DNA of 5,317 nucleotides, from NCBI GenBank assembly GCA_009845505.1, contig VXZL01000691.1, forward strand, positions 1 to 5,317, written 5' to 3'. This DNA comes from Candidatus Poribacteria bacterium. Its GTDB lineage: Bacteria > Poribacteria > WGA-4E > WGA-3G. The translations under genes and the position numbers were made by a program. Below, in pieces: positions 1 to 5,317 of the stretch. The notes beneath the pieces were generated by a model that was given only the letters and a program-made list of their open reading frames with translations, ran no database searches and was not told the DNA's origin. How positions within the stretch are numbered: the stretch's first letter is position 1; each line of letters begins with the position of its first letter.

Positions 1-29
1 GCCCTATACAATAGTCAAAAAATGAATGT

Positions 30-34
30 GGGAG
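30..34 (+). promoter_or_regulatory. Ribosome binding site deciding the start of the TIM-barrel gene
   Basis: GGGAG lies five bases before the ATG at 40. The alternative ATG at 22 is preceded by an A-rich stretch with no purine-rich Shine-Dalgarno match, and would add only six non-conserved residues (MNVGDK). This supports position 40 as the start. Confidence 0.65.
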
Positions 35-39
35 ACAAA

Positions 40-849
40 ATGAAACTCGCAATATGCAACGAAATGTTTGAAGATTGGAAAATAGAAGATGTTTTCACCT
101 ATACCGCCGAATTGGGCTATGAGGCTGTTGAGATTGCCCCGTTTACACTGGCGGATTCGGTGTTAGACATTACGGACGCTGAACGGTCGCGTATCCGCAA
201 AGCTGCCGATGATGCACAGATAGAGATTGCCGGACTCCATTGGCTGCTTGTTTCGCCGCCAGGACTCTATATTAACCATCCTGATGCTGATATCCGTGAA
301 GAGACGCGCGATTATTTCCTCGCCCTCATTAACTTGTGCGCCGATTTAGGCGGTGAGGTGATGGTGATTGGTTCACCACAGCAACGGAATGTGATAGATC
401 CGCTCTCTTTTGAAGAGGCATGGGGTTATGCGCGCGATACATTTACCGAAGGCGCAGCTCTTGCCGGTGAAAGAAATGTGATGTTGTGTATGGAACCGTT
501 GTCGAGCGATCAGACGAACTTTATCACGAATCCCGACAAAGCCGTTGAGATGGTAAATGCCGTGAATCATCCTAATTTTCAGATGATTTTGGATGTCTGT
601 AGTACTGCGAAAGAAGGGTTGGATATGCCGACGCAGATTCGGAACTGCGCGCCGCACGTCGCACACTTCCACTCTAATGACGACAACGGGTATCTACCCG
701 GTTCTGGCACTGTGGATTATCCACCCATCATTGAAGCCTTGAAAACGATTAATTATAGCGGTTACGTCTCGACGGAAGTTTTCGACTTCAAACCGGATCC
801 GCAGACGATTGCTAAAAAGAGTATCGAATTTCTCAAGTCGCTGTTGTAG
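40..849 (+). CDS. Sugar phosphate isomerase/epimerase-like TIM-barrel protein
   Basis: A 269-residue protein of the xylose isomerase-like TIM-barrel superfamily (COG1082 style), normally a cytoplasmic, divalent-metal-dependent isomerase or epimerase of sugars or related polyols. The four expected metal ligands are visible: E152 (CMEPL), D185 (ILDVC), H211 (AHFHS) and E246 (STEVF). This spacing equals what I recall for D-tagatose 3-epimerase (E152, D185, H211, E246). However, the substrate-contacting Arg217 and Glu158 of that enzyme are Gly and Gln here, so the substrate is probably different. The PGSGTVDYPPI segment followed by GYVSTEVF is typical of the barrel's C-terminal end. The ATG at 40 is preferred over the in-frame ATG at 22 because GGGAG lies just upstream and MKLAICNEMF is the usual first strand. 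No signal peptide. Nine bases separate it from the next gene, suggesting co-transcription. The fold is secure; the reaction is not assignable. Confidence 0.85.
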   Translation: MKLAICNEMFEDWKIEDVFTYTAELGYEAVEIAPFTLADSVLDITDAERSRIRKAADDAQIEIAGLHWLLVSPPGLYINHPDADIREETRDYFLALINLCADLGGEVMVIGSPQQRNVIDPLSFEEAWGYARDTFTEGAALAGERNVMLCMEPLSSDQTNFITNPDKAVEMVNAVNHPNFQMILDVCSTAKEGLDMPTQIRNCAPHVAHFHSNDDNGYLPGSGTVDYPPIIEALKTINYSGYVSTEVFDFKPDPQTIAKKSIEFLKSLL

Positions 850-852
850 GAG
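848..852 (+). promoter_or_regulatory. Ribosome binding site overlapping the upstream stop codon
   Basis: AGGAG begins inside the TAG stop (847-849) of the TIM-barrel gene and ends six bases before the ATG at 859. The overlap places terminating and initiating ribosomes on the same bases, which fits translational coupling of the two genes. Confidence 0.7.
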
Positions 853-858
853 AAGCAC

Positions 859-2427
859 ATGAACACCCCTATCCATGAGTGCTATGATGCCTATAGCACA
901 CTCAAAGCCGAAATGAGTCGTTGGCTCAGACAGAGTATGCTACTTGATCCGCCGGGTCCGAACGATGGCGGTGAGGACGAAGCGAACTATGCGCTTGCGT
1001 GGTTTCCACATTATTTAATCACCGGTGATGCAAACATTTTGCGGCACTTCGATATGCTCAAGGCGGCACTGCAAGGTTGGGTGAAGCGTGATTGTGTCCA
1101 CGGTTACGAACCGAAAGCCGAAGCACATCACGGACCGGAACCGTTCCTACTTTTTCTGCCCCGTTACATTGGATTGAAACCCGAAGATACCGAAGCTGTT
1201 CACCTTTTGACAGATGCTGCTGAACATATCGGAAACTGGGTGCCAGAGATTCCGCCGTGGTATGATTATGATCAAGATACCTTTATCGGCTATAACATTG
1301 GGACTCAATTTGTAACGAACGAAGAAAAACATACTTATGAACTGGCAGAGCATTTTCGATTTATCCACATCGCCATTGCAGCGTATCGTGTAACAGGTGA
1401 AGAACGCTATCGGACATGGGCGTTGCGATACGGCACAAAACGCGCCAAGCAGCTGATAGCTGCACCCAGCCCGATGCCGCTGCTCTGGACGCATGACGGA
1501 AAGGGTCTTGACGAAGCCGCAGTTGACGCAAAGAATTTACACGGTCTTGTCGCAAGTACACACCACGTTCCCGATGACCCGCTCGCTGGAATTGAGGTTT
1601 TGCTGGCTTCTGGTGCGATCTATGCCTTAGGCGATCTCTATCTATTGTCTGGCGAGGAGGTCTTCAAAACGGCAGCGAAGCGGATTGCTGAACCGTTAGT
1701 GGCGTCGTTGTCTGACCCGTATAACGATCCTGCAGCAGCTGCACTGAGTTACTATCGTTGGACGTTCGAGGATACCGGATTTGACGATGGCATCCGTGCG
1801 GGGTTAGCGGTGCTGCCTGATGAACCCCCGGCGTTGTTGGCGTTGATTTTCCCGCAAGAGATACGCCGTCGGGAACCCGGTGTCGGCAAACGGGCGGATA
1901 TGGCGTATTGGGGTGAATGGTCGGATGATGGCTCCGTAAAGCCGATTCAGGAACCGTCAACGGCTACTTGGACGTTGGCATATCAGGTGACAGGAGAGAT
2001 TGCCTACGCGATGCGTGCGTTGCGAAGTGCTGCGACGCGTCTGCAGATAGCGAGACGTGTGTTGCGCGGCGGACGCGAACATGCGGATATGGGCGGCGCG
2101 GTCTGCTCGGTTGCAGCCGGACATGGACGGAATTGGGGACAAGGTGCGGTCACTGCTTGCTACGGTCCCCTGCTTTTGGGGACGCGAGAGGTACAGAGCG
2201 AAGTTACACAACTTCTGGAAGTCCGACAGGGTGACCGGCGAAGCCATCCATCGTCACTTTTCTCTTTGGTGCGTCCTCTACTCGGTGCGGGAAAGCGCGC
2301 GGAGGTAACTTTCTATAACGGTGGTAATTCACCACTCACGGTTTTGTGGCGATTGAAAACGGATGAAGCAACCGCATGGAATACAGCAACGCTTGGTGTC
2401 GCTGAAATGCAACAGTATTCGCTTTAA
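859..2427 (+). CDS. Unknown cytoplasmic protein, probable (alpha/alpha)-toroid fold
   Basis: A 522-residue protein that I do not recognise as a named family. No signal peptide or membrane segment is visible, so it is probably cytoplasmic. At least four segments repeat one pattern, a hydrophobic helix, then a turn of type [IVL][ST]G[ED], then a second helix: about residues 45-71 (YLITGDANI), 165-192 (YRVTGEERY), 254-280 (YLLSGEEVF) and 368-395 (YQVTGEIAY). This is the style of (alpha/alpha)6 toroids found in glycoside hydrolases, polysaccharide lyases and sugar epimerases. Other distinctive spots are the early acidic stretch NDGGEDEANYA (35-45), the aromatic/acidic PPWYDYDQD (132-140) and the Gly-rich GHGRNWGQGAVTACYGP (421-437), which could line a central cavity. 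The last ~55 residues (SLVRPLLG onward) look beta-rich and may form a small sandwich. The coupling to a TIM-barrel sugar isomerase suggests a carbohydrate role. The fold is inferred and the catalytic residues are unknown. Confidence 0.8.
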   Translation: MNTPIHECYDAYSTLKAEMSRWLRQSMLLDPPGPNDGGEDEANYALAWFPHYLITGDANILRHFDMLKAALQGWVKRDCVHGYEPKAEAHHGPEPFLLFLPRYIGLKPEDTEAVHLLTDAAEHIGNWVPEIPPWYDYDQDTFIGYNIGTQFVTNEEKHTYELAEHFRFIHIAIAAYRVTGEERYRTWALRYGTKRAKQLIAAPSPMPLLWTHDGKGLDEAAVDAKNLHGLVASTHHVPDDPLAGIEVLLASGAIYALGDLYLLSGEEVFKTAAKRIAEPLVASLSDPYNDPAAAALSYYRWTFEDTGFDDGIRAGLAVLPDEPPALLALIFPQEIRRREPGVGKRADMAYWGEWSDDGSVKPIQEPSTATWTLAYQVTGEIAYAMRALRSAATRLQIARRVLRGGREHADMGGAVCSVAAGHGRNWGQGAVTACYGPLLLGTREVQSEVTQLLEVRQGDRRSHPSSLFSLVRPLLGAGKRAEVTFYNGGNSPLTVLWRLKTDEATAWNTATLGVAEMQQYSL

Positions 2428-3230
2428 TTTTTAAGATTCTGTGCGACGAGTATCACATCCAGAATGTTGACAGTGCCGTCTCCGTTTACATCAGCCTCAG
2501 CATCCGTGCTTCCGAAGCGAGAACCCACGAGGGTGAGGTCTAAGATATTCACAACGCCATCGGCATTCACATCGTAGAGTCGCGTGGCTGGGAGTAAATT
2601 GGATTTGACGAGTTCAAAGACGATGTCCTGACTGGTTTCAAATTTAACGGGTCCGATATCCGGGGCAAGCCATTGGTAAGAGATGGATCGGGTTACCCCT
2701 AACGCAGCGGTTGTTTTTGTATACGTTTGAATTTTTACACAGTTTTTGAACGTTCTTTCCGATGTTTTTACATCCTCAATGGCAACGACTTCGTTTACAC
2801 TGGAGACCGTAACTGCACCTACCAGAACGACCTCCGTTTCTCCGTGAATCTCCCAAGTTTTTGTGAGTCCAAGTTCTGCTGGAAAAAGAGTAGCAGGTGG
2901 TGAGAATTCTAAGCTTGTGACCTCAAAGACATCTCCAAGAGATGGGAGGATTCTATGGATTTTGATTCCTTCTTCGTCTGTCTGTATAAAGAATGTGCTG
3001 GTATTTGCTTTGCTTGTACCTAAAACTGTATTTGTAATTCTAAGTGTGCGTACCGATTCTCCGTTAAATTGTTCGCGGGTTGTTCCGATTGCGTAAGTGA
3101 TCCGTTCAGTGCCGTCTTCACTCTCTAAAATCCAGATGTTTCCGACATCAACAGGATAATAGTTTTGTGCGTTTGTTGTGTTGATGAAAACGCAGAGCAG
3201 AACGGTGAGCAGAACCGTATTTCTAATCAT
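2424..3230 (-). CDS. Secreted protein with shared N-terminal domain and C-terminal dockerin-like module
   Basis: A 268-residue exported protein. Residues 1-21 form a signal peptide: a short basic start (MIRN), a hydrophobic core and a probable cut after TNA, leaving QNYYPVDVGN. Residues ~22-212 are a beta-rich domain homologous to the N-terminus of the next gene upstream; shared marks are FPPAT-type FxPPATxFPAxL, TWEI, AIEDV, TFKNC and QWLAPDIGPVKF. The pattern of W near the start, a TFxNCxK strand and a late WLAPDxGPxK strand recalls DUF3108/TapB-like domains, but that is tentative. Residues 220-258 hold two calcium loops, DVNADGVVNILD and DVNGDGTVNILD, as in type I dockerins. No cohesin is seen in this window. 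The ATG at 3230 follows AAGGA with a suitable gap. The gene lies downstream of its paralogue but behind a terminator, so it probably has its own promoter. Its stop overlaps the convergent gene's stop. Function unknown, perhaps cell-surface attachment. Confidence 0.88.
   Translation of the reverse strand: MIRNTVLLTVLLCVFINTTNAQNYYPVDVGNIWILESEDGTERITYAIGTTREQFNGESVRTLRITNTVLGTSKANTSTFFIQTDEEGIKIHRILPSLGDVFEVTSLEFSPPATLFPAELGLTKTWEIHGETEVVLVGAVTVSSVNEVVAIEDVKTSERTFKNCVKIQTYTKTTAALGVTRSISYQWLAPDIGPVKFETSQDIVFELVKSNLLPATRLYDVNADGVVNILDLTLVGSRFGSTDAEADVNGDGTVNILDVILVAQNLKN
2427..2573 (-). other. Dockerin type I-like calcium-binding module
   Basis: Residues 220-268 of the small secreted protein contain two DxNxDGxxNxxD loops (D220, N222, D224, D231 and D247, N249, D251, D258), each followed by a short hydrophobic helix (LTLVGSRFG, VILVAQNL). 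Two such F-hand loops about 27 residues apart at the extreme C-terminus is the dockerin I arrangement. In cellulosomes dockerins bind cohesins. In Poribacteria-like genomes the same module ends many secreted proteins and its partner is less certain. Confidence 0.85.
3168..3230 (-). other. Signal peptide of the dockerin protein
   Basis: Residues 1-21 (MIRNTVLLTVLLCVFINTTN then A) have a basic N-region, a hydrophobic core of about 11 residues and a T-N-A cleavage motif. The paralogue has T-A-T-A at the equivalent place, followed by QKYY versus QNYY, which supports cleavage just before the glutamine. Confidence 0.75.
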
Positions 3231-3235
3231 TGTGT

Positions 3236-3240
3236 TCCTT
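3236..3240 (-). promoter_or_regulatory. Ribosome binding site of the dockerin protein gene
   Basis: On the minus strand AAGGA stands six bases before the ATG at 3230, within an A-rich leader. It supports this start, as does the signal peptide that begins there. Confidence 0.65.
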
Positions 3241-3284
3241 TTTGTTTAGAGGAAACGGGTTACGAACATGTCTTCAGTGTTCTG

Positions 3285-3317
3285 AAAAAACGCCTTGGTG
3301 ATAACACCAAGGCGTTT
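3285..3317 (-). terminator. Rho-independent terminator of the large secreted protein gene
   Basis: A perfect 13-bp stem (AAACGCCTTGGTG at 3288-3300 pairing with CACCAAGGCGTTT at 3305-3317) encloses a four-base loop. Read on the minus strand, the stem ends in a run of six T residues (3290-3285), three of them inside the stem. It begins 26 bases past the stop codon of the gene ending at 3343. On the plus strand the stem is followed by TTTGCGTTAATT, a poorer tail, so minus-strand termination is the likelier role. Confidence 0.88.
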
Positions 3318-3342
3318 GCGTTAATTGTGTTTGCCGCGTTTC

Positions 3343-5317
3343 CTATTTGAGGATAACCATGCGTCGGGTTGCAGCAAAGTCTGATGTCTGCAACGTATAG
3401 AAGTAGATACCACTCGCTACACGTTCGCCTACAGCATTTCTGCCATCCCAATACGCAGCACTCGACGGCGTCATGTACGAACCTACCGGCTGCCAACCCA
3501 GATGCAACGTCCGAACCAAACGACCCGATACATCATAGATCTGGATTGAGACTTCTGTCGATTCACTCAACTGATACGGAATCCACGTCTCAGGATTGAA
3601 CGGATTTGGGAAGTTCTGTGCCAAAACCGTCTCCTGTGGACGCACATCGCCGACTGTCAAGTCAACACTCAAGAAGGCGTTGCGGATGTCAGTCGTCGTC
3701 ACCGTGCGTTGGAAGGGACCTGAGACGACGCGACCGCGATCATCGTAGAGTGCGATTTCGAGTCTATCACCTGCTTCAATGACGCTCTTGCGGTTGAGAT
3801 CTGCCCAGACAGCGGAAGAATGTTTGACATCCATCGTGATGTTCTGCGTTGCGATAGTGCCGGTGCGGAGATTTTCAGCGACGAGTGTGTAAGCTGCGCC
3901 GGTCTCCATACCTTGAATATCGCTTGTGACGATGAATGCCCATGCGGTTTTGAAGGTAGAGAGGGCGGGTGCAGCGGCAACTTCTTCAACCACTGGTTCT
4001 TCAGGAGCCATCTCTTCCGCCATCTCCTCTTCTTCCATCTCTTCCATCATCTCTTCTGCCATTTCTTCAGCTGGCATCTCTTCAGCTGGCATTTCTTCTA
4101 CCATTTCCTCAGCTGGCATCTCTTCCGGCATCATCTCTTCAGCTGGCATTTCCTCGGCTGGCATCTCTTCAACAACCGGTTCCGGCTCAGGTTCAGGTTG
4201 ATTGTCCCATGCTGAACCTGTGAACTTAACTGTACCGCCAGTCGGTGTGTTGACGATATAACCCTTACCCCCATCAATGCTAAACCCGTTGTCTTCATCG
4301 GCAATTGTGTAACCGAGAAAATCTTGTTTTGCAGCATCGAGTTGGATAATGGCTGTTGCGCCGAGAATTTCTGCTAACGATTTGGCGGTGTAAGGTTCTG
4401 CGGGCATCAATGGCACAGAAATCATATTCAAGCCTGGATCGAGGGTTAGATCGAAGGCGTAGGGGTCGGATACCATAGCCTCTTCGGGTACCATTTCCGC
4501 TGTGGGAGTTTCGGCGGGTGCCTCTTCAGTGGATGGGGTCTCCTCAATAGGTGGCATTTCCGCTGGTGTCTCTTCCGGAGTTGGGGTTTCCTCAGCCGGT
4601 GGCACTTCTTCAGTAGCGGGTGCCTCTTCGACTGTGGACACCTCTTCTACAGCAGGTACTTCTTCAGCGTCGGGCATCTCTTCAGCTGCCATTTCTTCTT
4701 CAGCAGGAGGTTCGACTAAGCTGTAACTCTCCAGTTCAAAGGTAATATCTTGTAGCACATCCTGAAATTTGATGGGACCGACATCAGGTGCTAACCATTG
4801 AATGAACTCATAACGGATAATGGTAAGGGCGGTGACGACTTTCTGATTAATCTGCAACTTGGCACAATTTTCAAATGTTCCGGCTGGTGTTTCAACGTCC
4901 TCAATGGCAAGAACTTCTATCGTGCTGGTGCTGGTTGTGGGCCCTACGATTTGGAGCTCTGTGTTTGTTACGATTTCCCACTGGTGCCCGATAGGCAGTG
5001 CTGCCGGAAAAAAAGTGGCGGGTGGATCGAAAGTTGCATGTGCGATGCCGAATGCCCCTTCGTCCGTGCGGCTCTGATGGAGGAGCAGGTTTCCATCTAC
5101 AACACTCACGAAGTAATCGTCAATGACGACTGTCTCTGTTCCGATGGCTTGGGTAGATATTTTTAAAAGGAACAGTCCTTCAGCTTCAAGACCTTCAGCT
5201 TCCAGAAGTTCATAGGTGCGTATTTCCGCGCCATCGACAATCTTGAGCGTCCAGGTGTTGCCTATCTCGGATGTATAATATTTTTGAGCAGTTGCTGTCA
5301 GTGCGAAACTACATATA
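3343..5317 (-). CDS. Large modular secreted protein with C-terminal sorting domain (5' end outside window)
   Basis: The frame is open from the stop at 3343-3345 to the right edge, giving 657 residues in the window; the start codon lies beyond 5317. The first visible residues (SFALTATAQKYYTSEIGNTW) are the end of a signal peptide and the start of the mature protein, matching the paralogue at 2424-3230. Modules from the N-terminus: a paralogous beta-rich domain (~5286-4714); an E/P/T-rich linker (4713-4465); a domain with GLNMISVPLMP and GKGYIVNTPTGG (4464-4201); a glutamate/methionine-rich linker (4200-3970); a beta-rich domain (3969-3640); and a C-terminal sorting domain with NPFNPETWIPYQL and YWDGRNAVGERVASGIYFY (3627-3346). 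Such C-terminal domains serve as type IX secretion signals in Bacteroidota and resemble FlgD Ig-like domains. The expected place is therefore outside the cell, probably on the surface. The GTG at 5109 is an internal Val codon, not a start. Specific function unknown. Confidence 0.88.
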   Translation of the reverse strand, partial: ICSFALTATAQKYYTSEIGNTWTLKIVDGAEIRTYELLEAEGLEAEGLFLLKISTQAIGTETVVIDDYFVSVVDGNLLLHQSRTDEGAFGIAHATFDPPATFFPAALPIGHQWEIVTNTELQIVGPTTSTSTIEVLAIEDVETPAGTFENCAKLQINQKVVTALTIIRYEFIQWLAPDVGPIKFQDVLQDITFELESYSLVEPPAEEEMAAEEMPDAEEVPAVEEVSTVEEAPATEEVPPAEETPTPEETPAEMPPIEETPSTEEAPAETPTAEMVPEEAMVSDPYAFDLTLDPGLNMISVPLMPAEPYTAKSLAEILGATAIIQLDAAKQDFLGYTIADEDNGFSIDGGKGYIVNTPTGGTVKFTGSAWDNQPEPEPEPVVEEMPAEEMPAEEMMPEEMPAEEMVEEMPAEEMPAEEMAEEMMEEMEEEEMAEEMAPEEPVVEEVAAAPALSTFKTAWAFIVTSDIQGMETGAAYTLVAENLRTGTIATQNITMDVKHSSAVWADLNRKSVIEAGDRLEIALYDDRGRVVSGPFQRTVTTTDIRNAFLSVDLTVGDVRPQETVLAQNFPNPFNPETWIPYQLSESTEVSIQIYDVSGRLVRTLHLGWQPVGSYMTPSSAAYWDGRNAVGERVASGIYFYTLQTSDFAATRRMVILK
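3346..3627 (-). other. C-terminal sorting / FlgD Ig-like domain (type IX-like signal)
   Basis: The last ~94 residues begin LAQNFPNPFNPET and continue with IQIYDVSGRLVRTL, AYWDGRNAVGERVASGIYFYTL and a final RRMVILK. The order NPFNP, then a YDxxGRxV strand, then a WDGxxxxGxxVxSGxYxY turn, then a basic C-terminal strand, matches the C-terminal sorting domain of type IX substrates and the FlgD Ig-like fold. It is the strongest taxonomic hint in the window. Whether it is cleaved and anchored in this organism is unknown. Confidence 0.85.
3970..4200 (-). repeat. Glu/Met-rich linker with PAEEM repeats
   Basis: About 77 residues between two globular domains start with a short PEPEPEP run and continue as degenerate units of four or five residues ending in EEM. 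PAEEM occurs five times and EEM twelve times; 14 methionines fall within 52 residues (codons 4170-4009). At DNA level the plus strand repeats AGCTGGCAT plus a pyrimidine run. The segment is strongly acidic and probably extended or helical. It differs from the other linker of the same protein, which has few methionines. Confidence 0.85.
4201..4464 (-). other. Unnamed globular module with GLNMISVPL motif
   Basis: An 88-residue module lies between the two linkers. It opens with FDLTLDPGLNMISVPLMPAE, continues with a helix (TAKSLAEILGATAIIQLD) and closes with GFSIDGGKGYIVNTP, VKFTGSAW. The mix of a 'we live with it plainly' strand, a helix and a Gly-rich hairpin looks like a small folded domain. 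I associate similar modules with secreted proteins of Poribacteria-like genomes, from memory, and cannot name a Pfam entry. Confidence 0.6.
4465..4713 (-). repeat. Glu/Pro/Thr/Ala-rich linker
   Basis: About 83 residues of units such as VEEVP, TEEAP, AEETP and PEETP follow the N-terminal domain directly. The segment is acidic and proline-rich, with only five methionines scattered over its length, and is probably an extended spacer that holds the N-terminal domain away from the rest of the protein. The paralogue lacks it entirely. Confidence 0.8.
4714..5286 (-). other. N-terminal beta-rich domain shared with the dockerin protein
   Basis: This stretch aligns with residues ~22-212 of the protein at 2424-3230. 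Shared points include AQxYY then GNxW near the start, FxPPATxFPAxL, WEI, a VGxxT strand, EVxAIEDV, TFxNCxK with a single conserved cysteine, QWLAPDxGPxKF and QDIxFEL. The spacing needs only small gaps. Nearly all of the first third lies upstream of the GTG at 5109, which shows that codon is not a start. Confidence 0.85.
5176..5205 (-). repeat. 15-bp tandem duplication encoding LEAEG twice
   Basis: Two adjacent 15-base units, 5191-5205 and 5176-5190, differ at only two positions and keep the frame, giving LEAEGLEAEG. They lie early in the mature N-terminal domain of the large secreted protein, where the paralogue has unrelated residues (GTTREQFNGE region). It looks like a recent slippage duplication in a loop. 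Confidence 0.7.

Noticed and set aside
5..12. TATACAAT as a -10 promoter element before the first gene
   Set aside because: Its -35 region would lie outside the window, and one AT-rich match so close to the edge is not enough evidence.
1147..1494. Minus-strand open frames within the toroid-like gene
   Set aside because: Cysteine- and arginine-rich shadow translations with no domain pattern, overlapping a coherent plus-strand protein with its own ribosome binding site.
1968..2308. Possible frameshift near the C-terminal part of the toroid-like gene, given overlapping open frames in other phases
   Set aside because: The main frame continues with plausible sequence (GHGRNWGQG, CYGPLLLG, then a beta-rich tail) to a stop, while the other frames read as Cys/Arg-rich noise.
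3248..3253. Minus-strand TCTAAA as a -10 element for the dockerin gene
   Set aside because: Only four of six positions match, there is no recognisable -35 at the right distance, and it lies very close to the ribosome binding site.
3285..3317. CRISPR or mobile-element inverted repeat
   Set aside because: It is a single hairpin with a T run just past a stop codon, with no repeats, target duplication or transposase nearby; a terminator explains it fully.
3926..4201. Plus-strand open frames rich in Ser, Ile and Gly opposite the PAEEM linker
   Set aside because: They arise because GAA/GAG-rich coding DNA read in antisense has few stops. They have no ribosome binding site and simply mirror the repeat.
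4502..4726. Plus-strand open frame of Gly/Ser/Val repeats opposite the E/P/T linker
   Set aside because: Same cause: antisense of a low-complexity acidic linker, with no independent coding evidence.

Overview
The window looks like chromosomal DNA of a Candidatus Poribacteria-like bacterium, or a close relative among the sponge-associated and marine uncultured bacteria. Three signs in the minus-strand genes suggest this: a C-terminal sorting domain with the NPFNPETWIPYQL signature, a type I dockerin-like pair of calcium loops at the end of a small secreted protein, and a domain carrying the GLNMISVPL motif. The assignment rests on recall of family style, not on a search.

Layout. The left half (plus strand) holds a two-gene unit. 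The first gene is a sugar phosphate isomerase/epimerase-type TIM barrel, best started at 40 rather than 22. Nine bases after it comes a 522-residue cytoplasmic protein of unknown function with repeated helical-hairpin motifs, like the (alpha/alpha) toroid folds of sugar-processing enzymes. The pair is probably co-transcribed and concerned with carbohydrate metabolism; the substrate cannot be read from the sequence.

The right half (minus strand) holds two secreted proteins that are clear paralogues over their first ~210 residues. The downstream one (2424-3230) ends in a dockerin-like module. The upstream one (3343 to beyond 5317) replaces the dockerin with two acidic low-complexity linkers, two globular modules and a type IX-like/FlgD-Ig-like C-terminal sorting domain. 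Its true start lies off the right edge: the frame stays open past the GTG at 5109, and the extra residues align with the paralogue up to the end of the signal peptide. A strong intrinsic terminator (3285-3317) separates the two.

The two halves converge on a shared TTAA at 2424-2427, where both genes end in TAA. No tRNA, rRNA, CRISPR array, insertion sequence or phage gene was seen. The most notable content is the paralogue pair with swapped C-terminal modules and the glutamate/methionine-rich linker in the larger one. No defence system or clearly new machinery can be supported.
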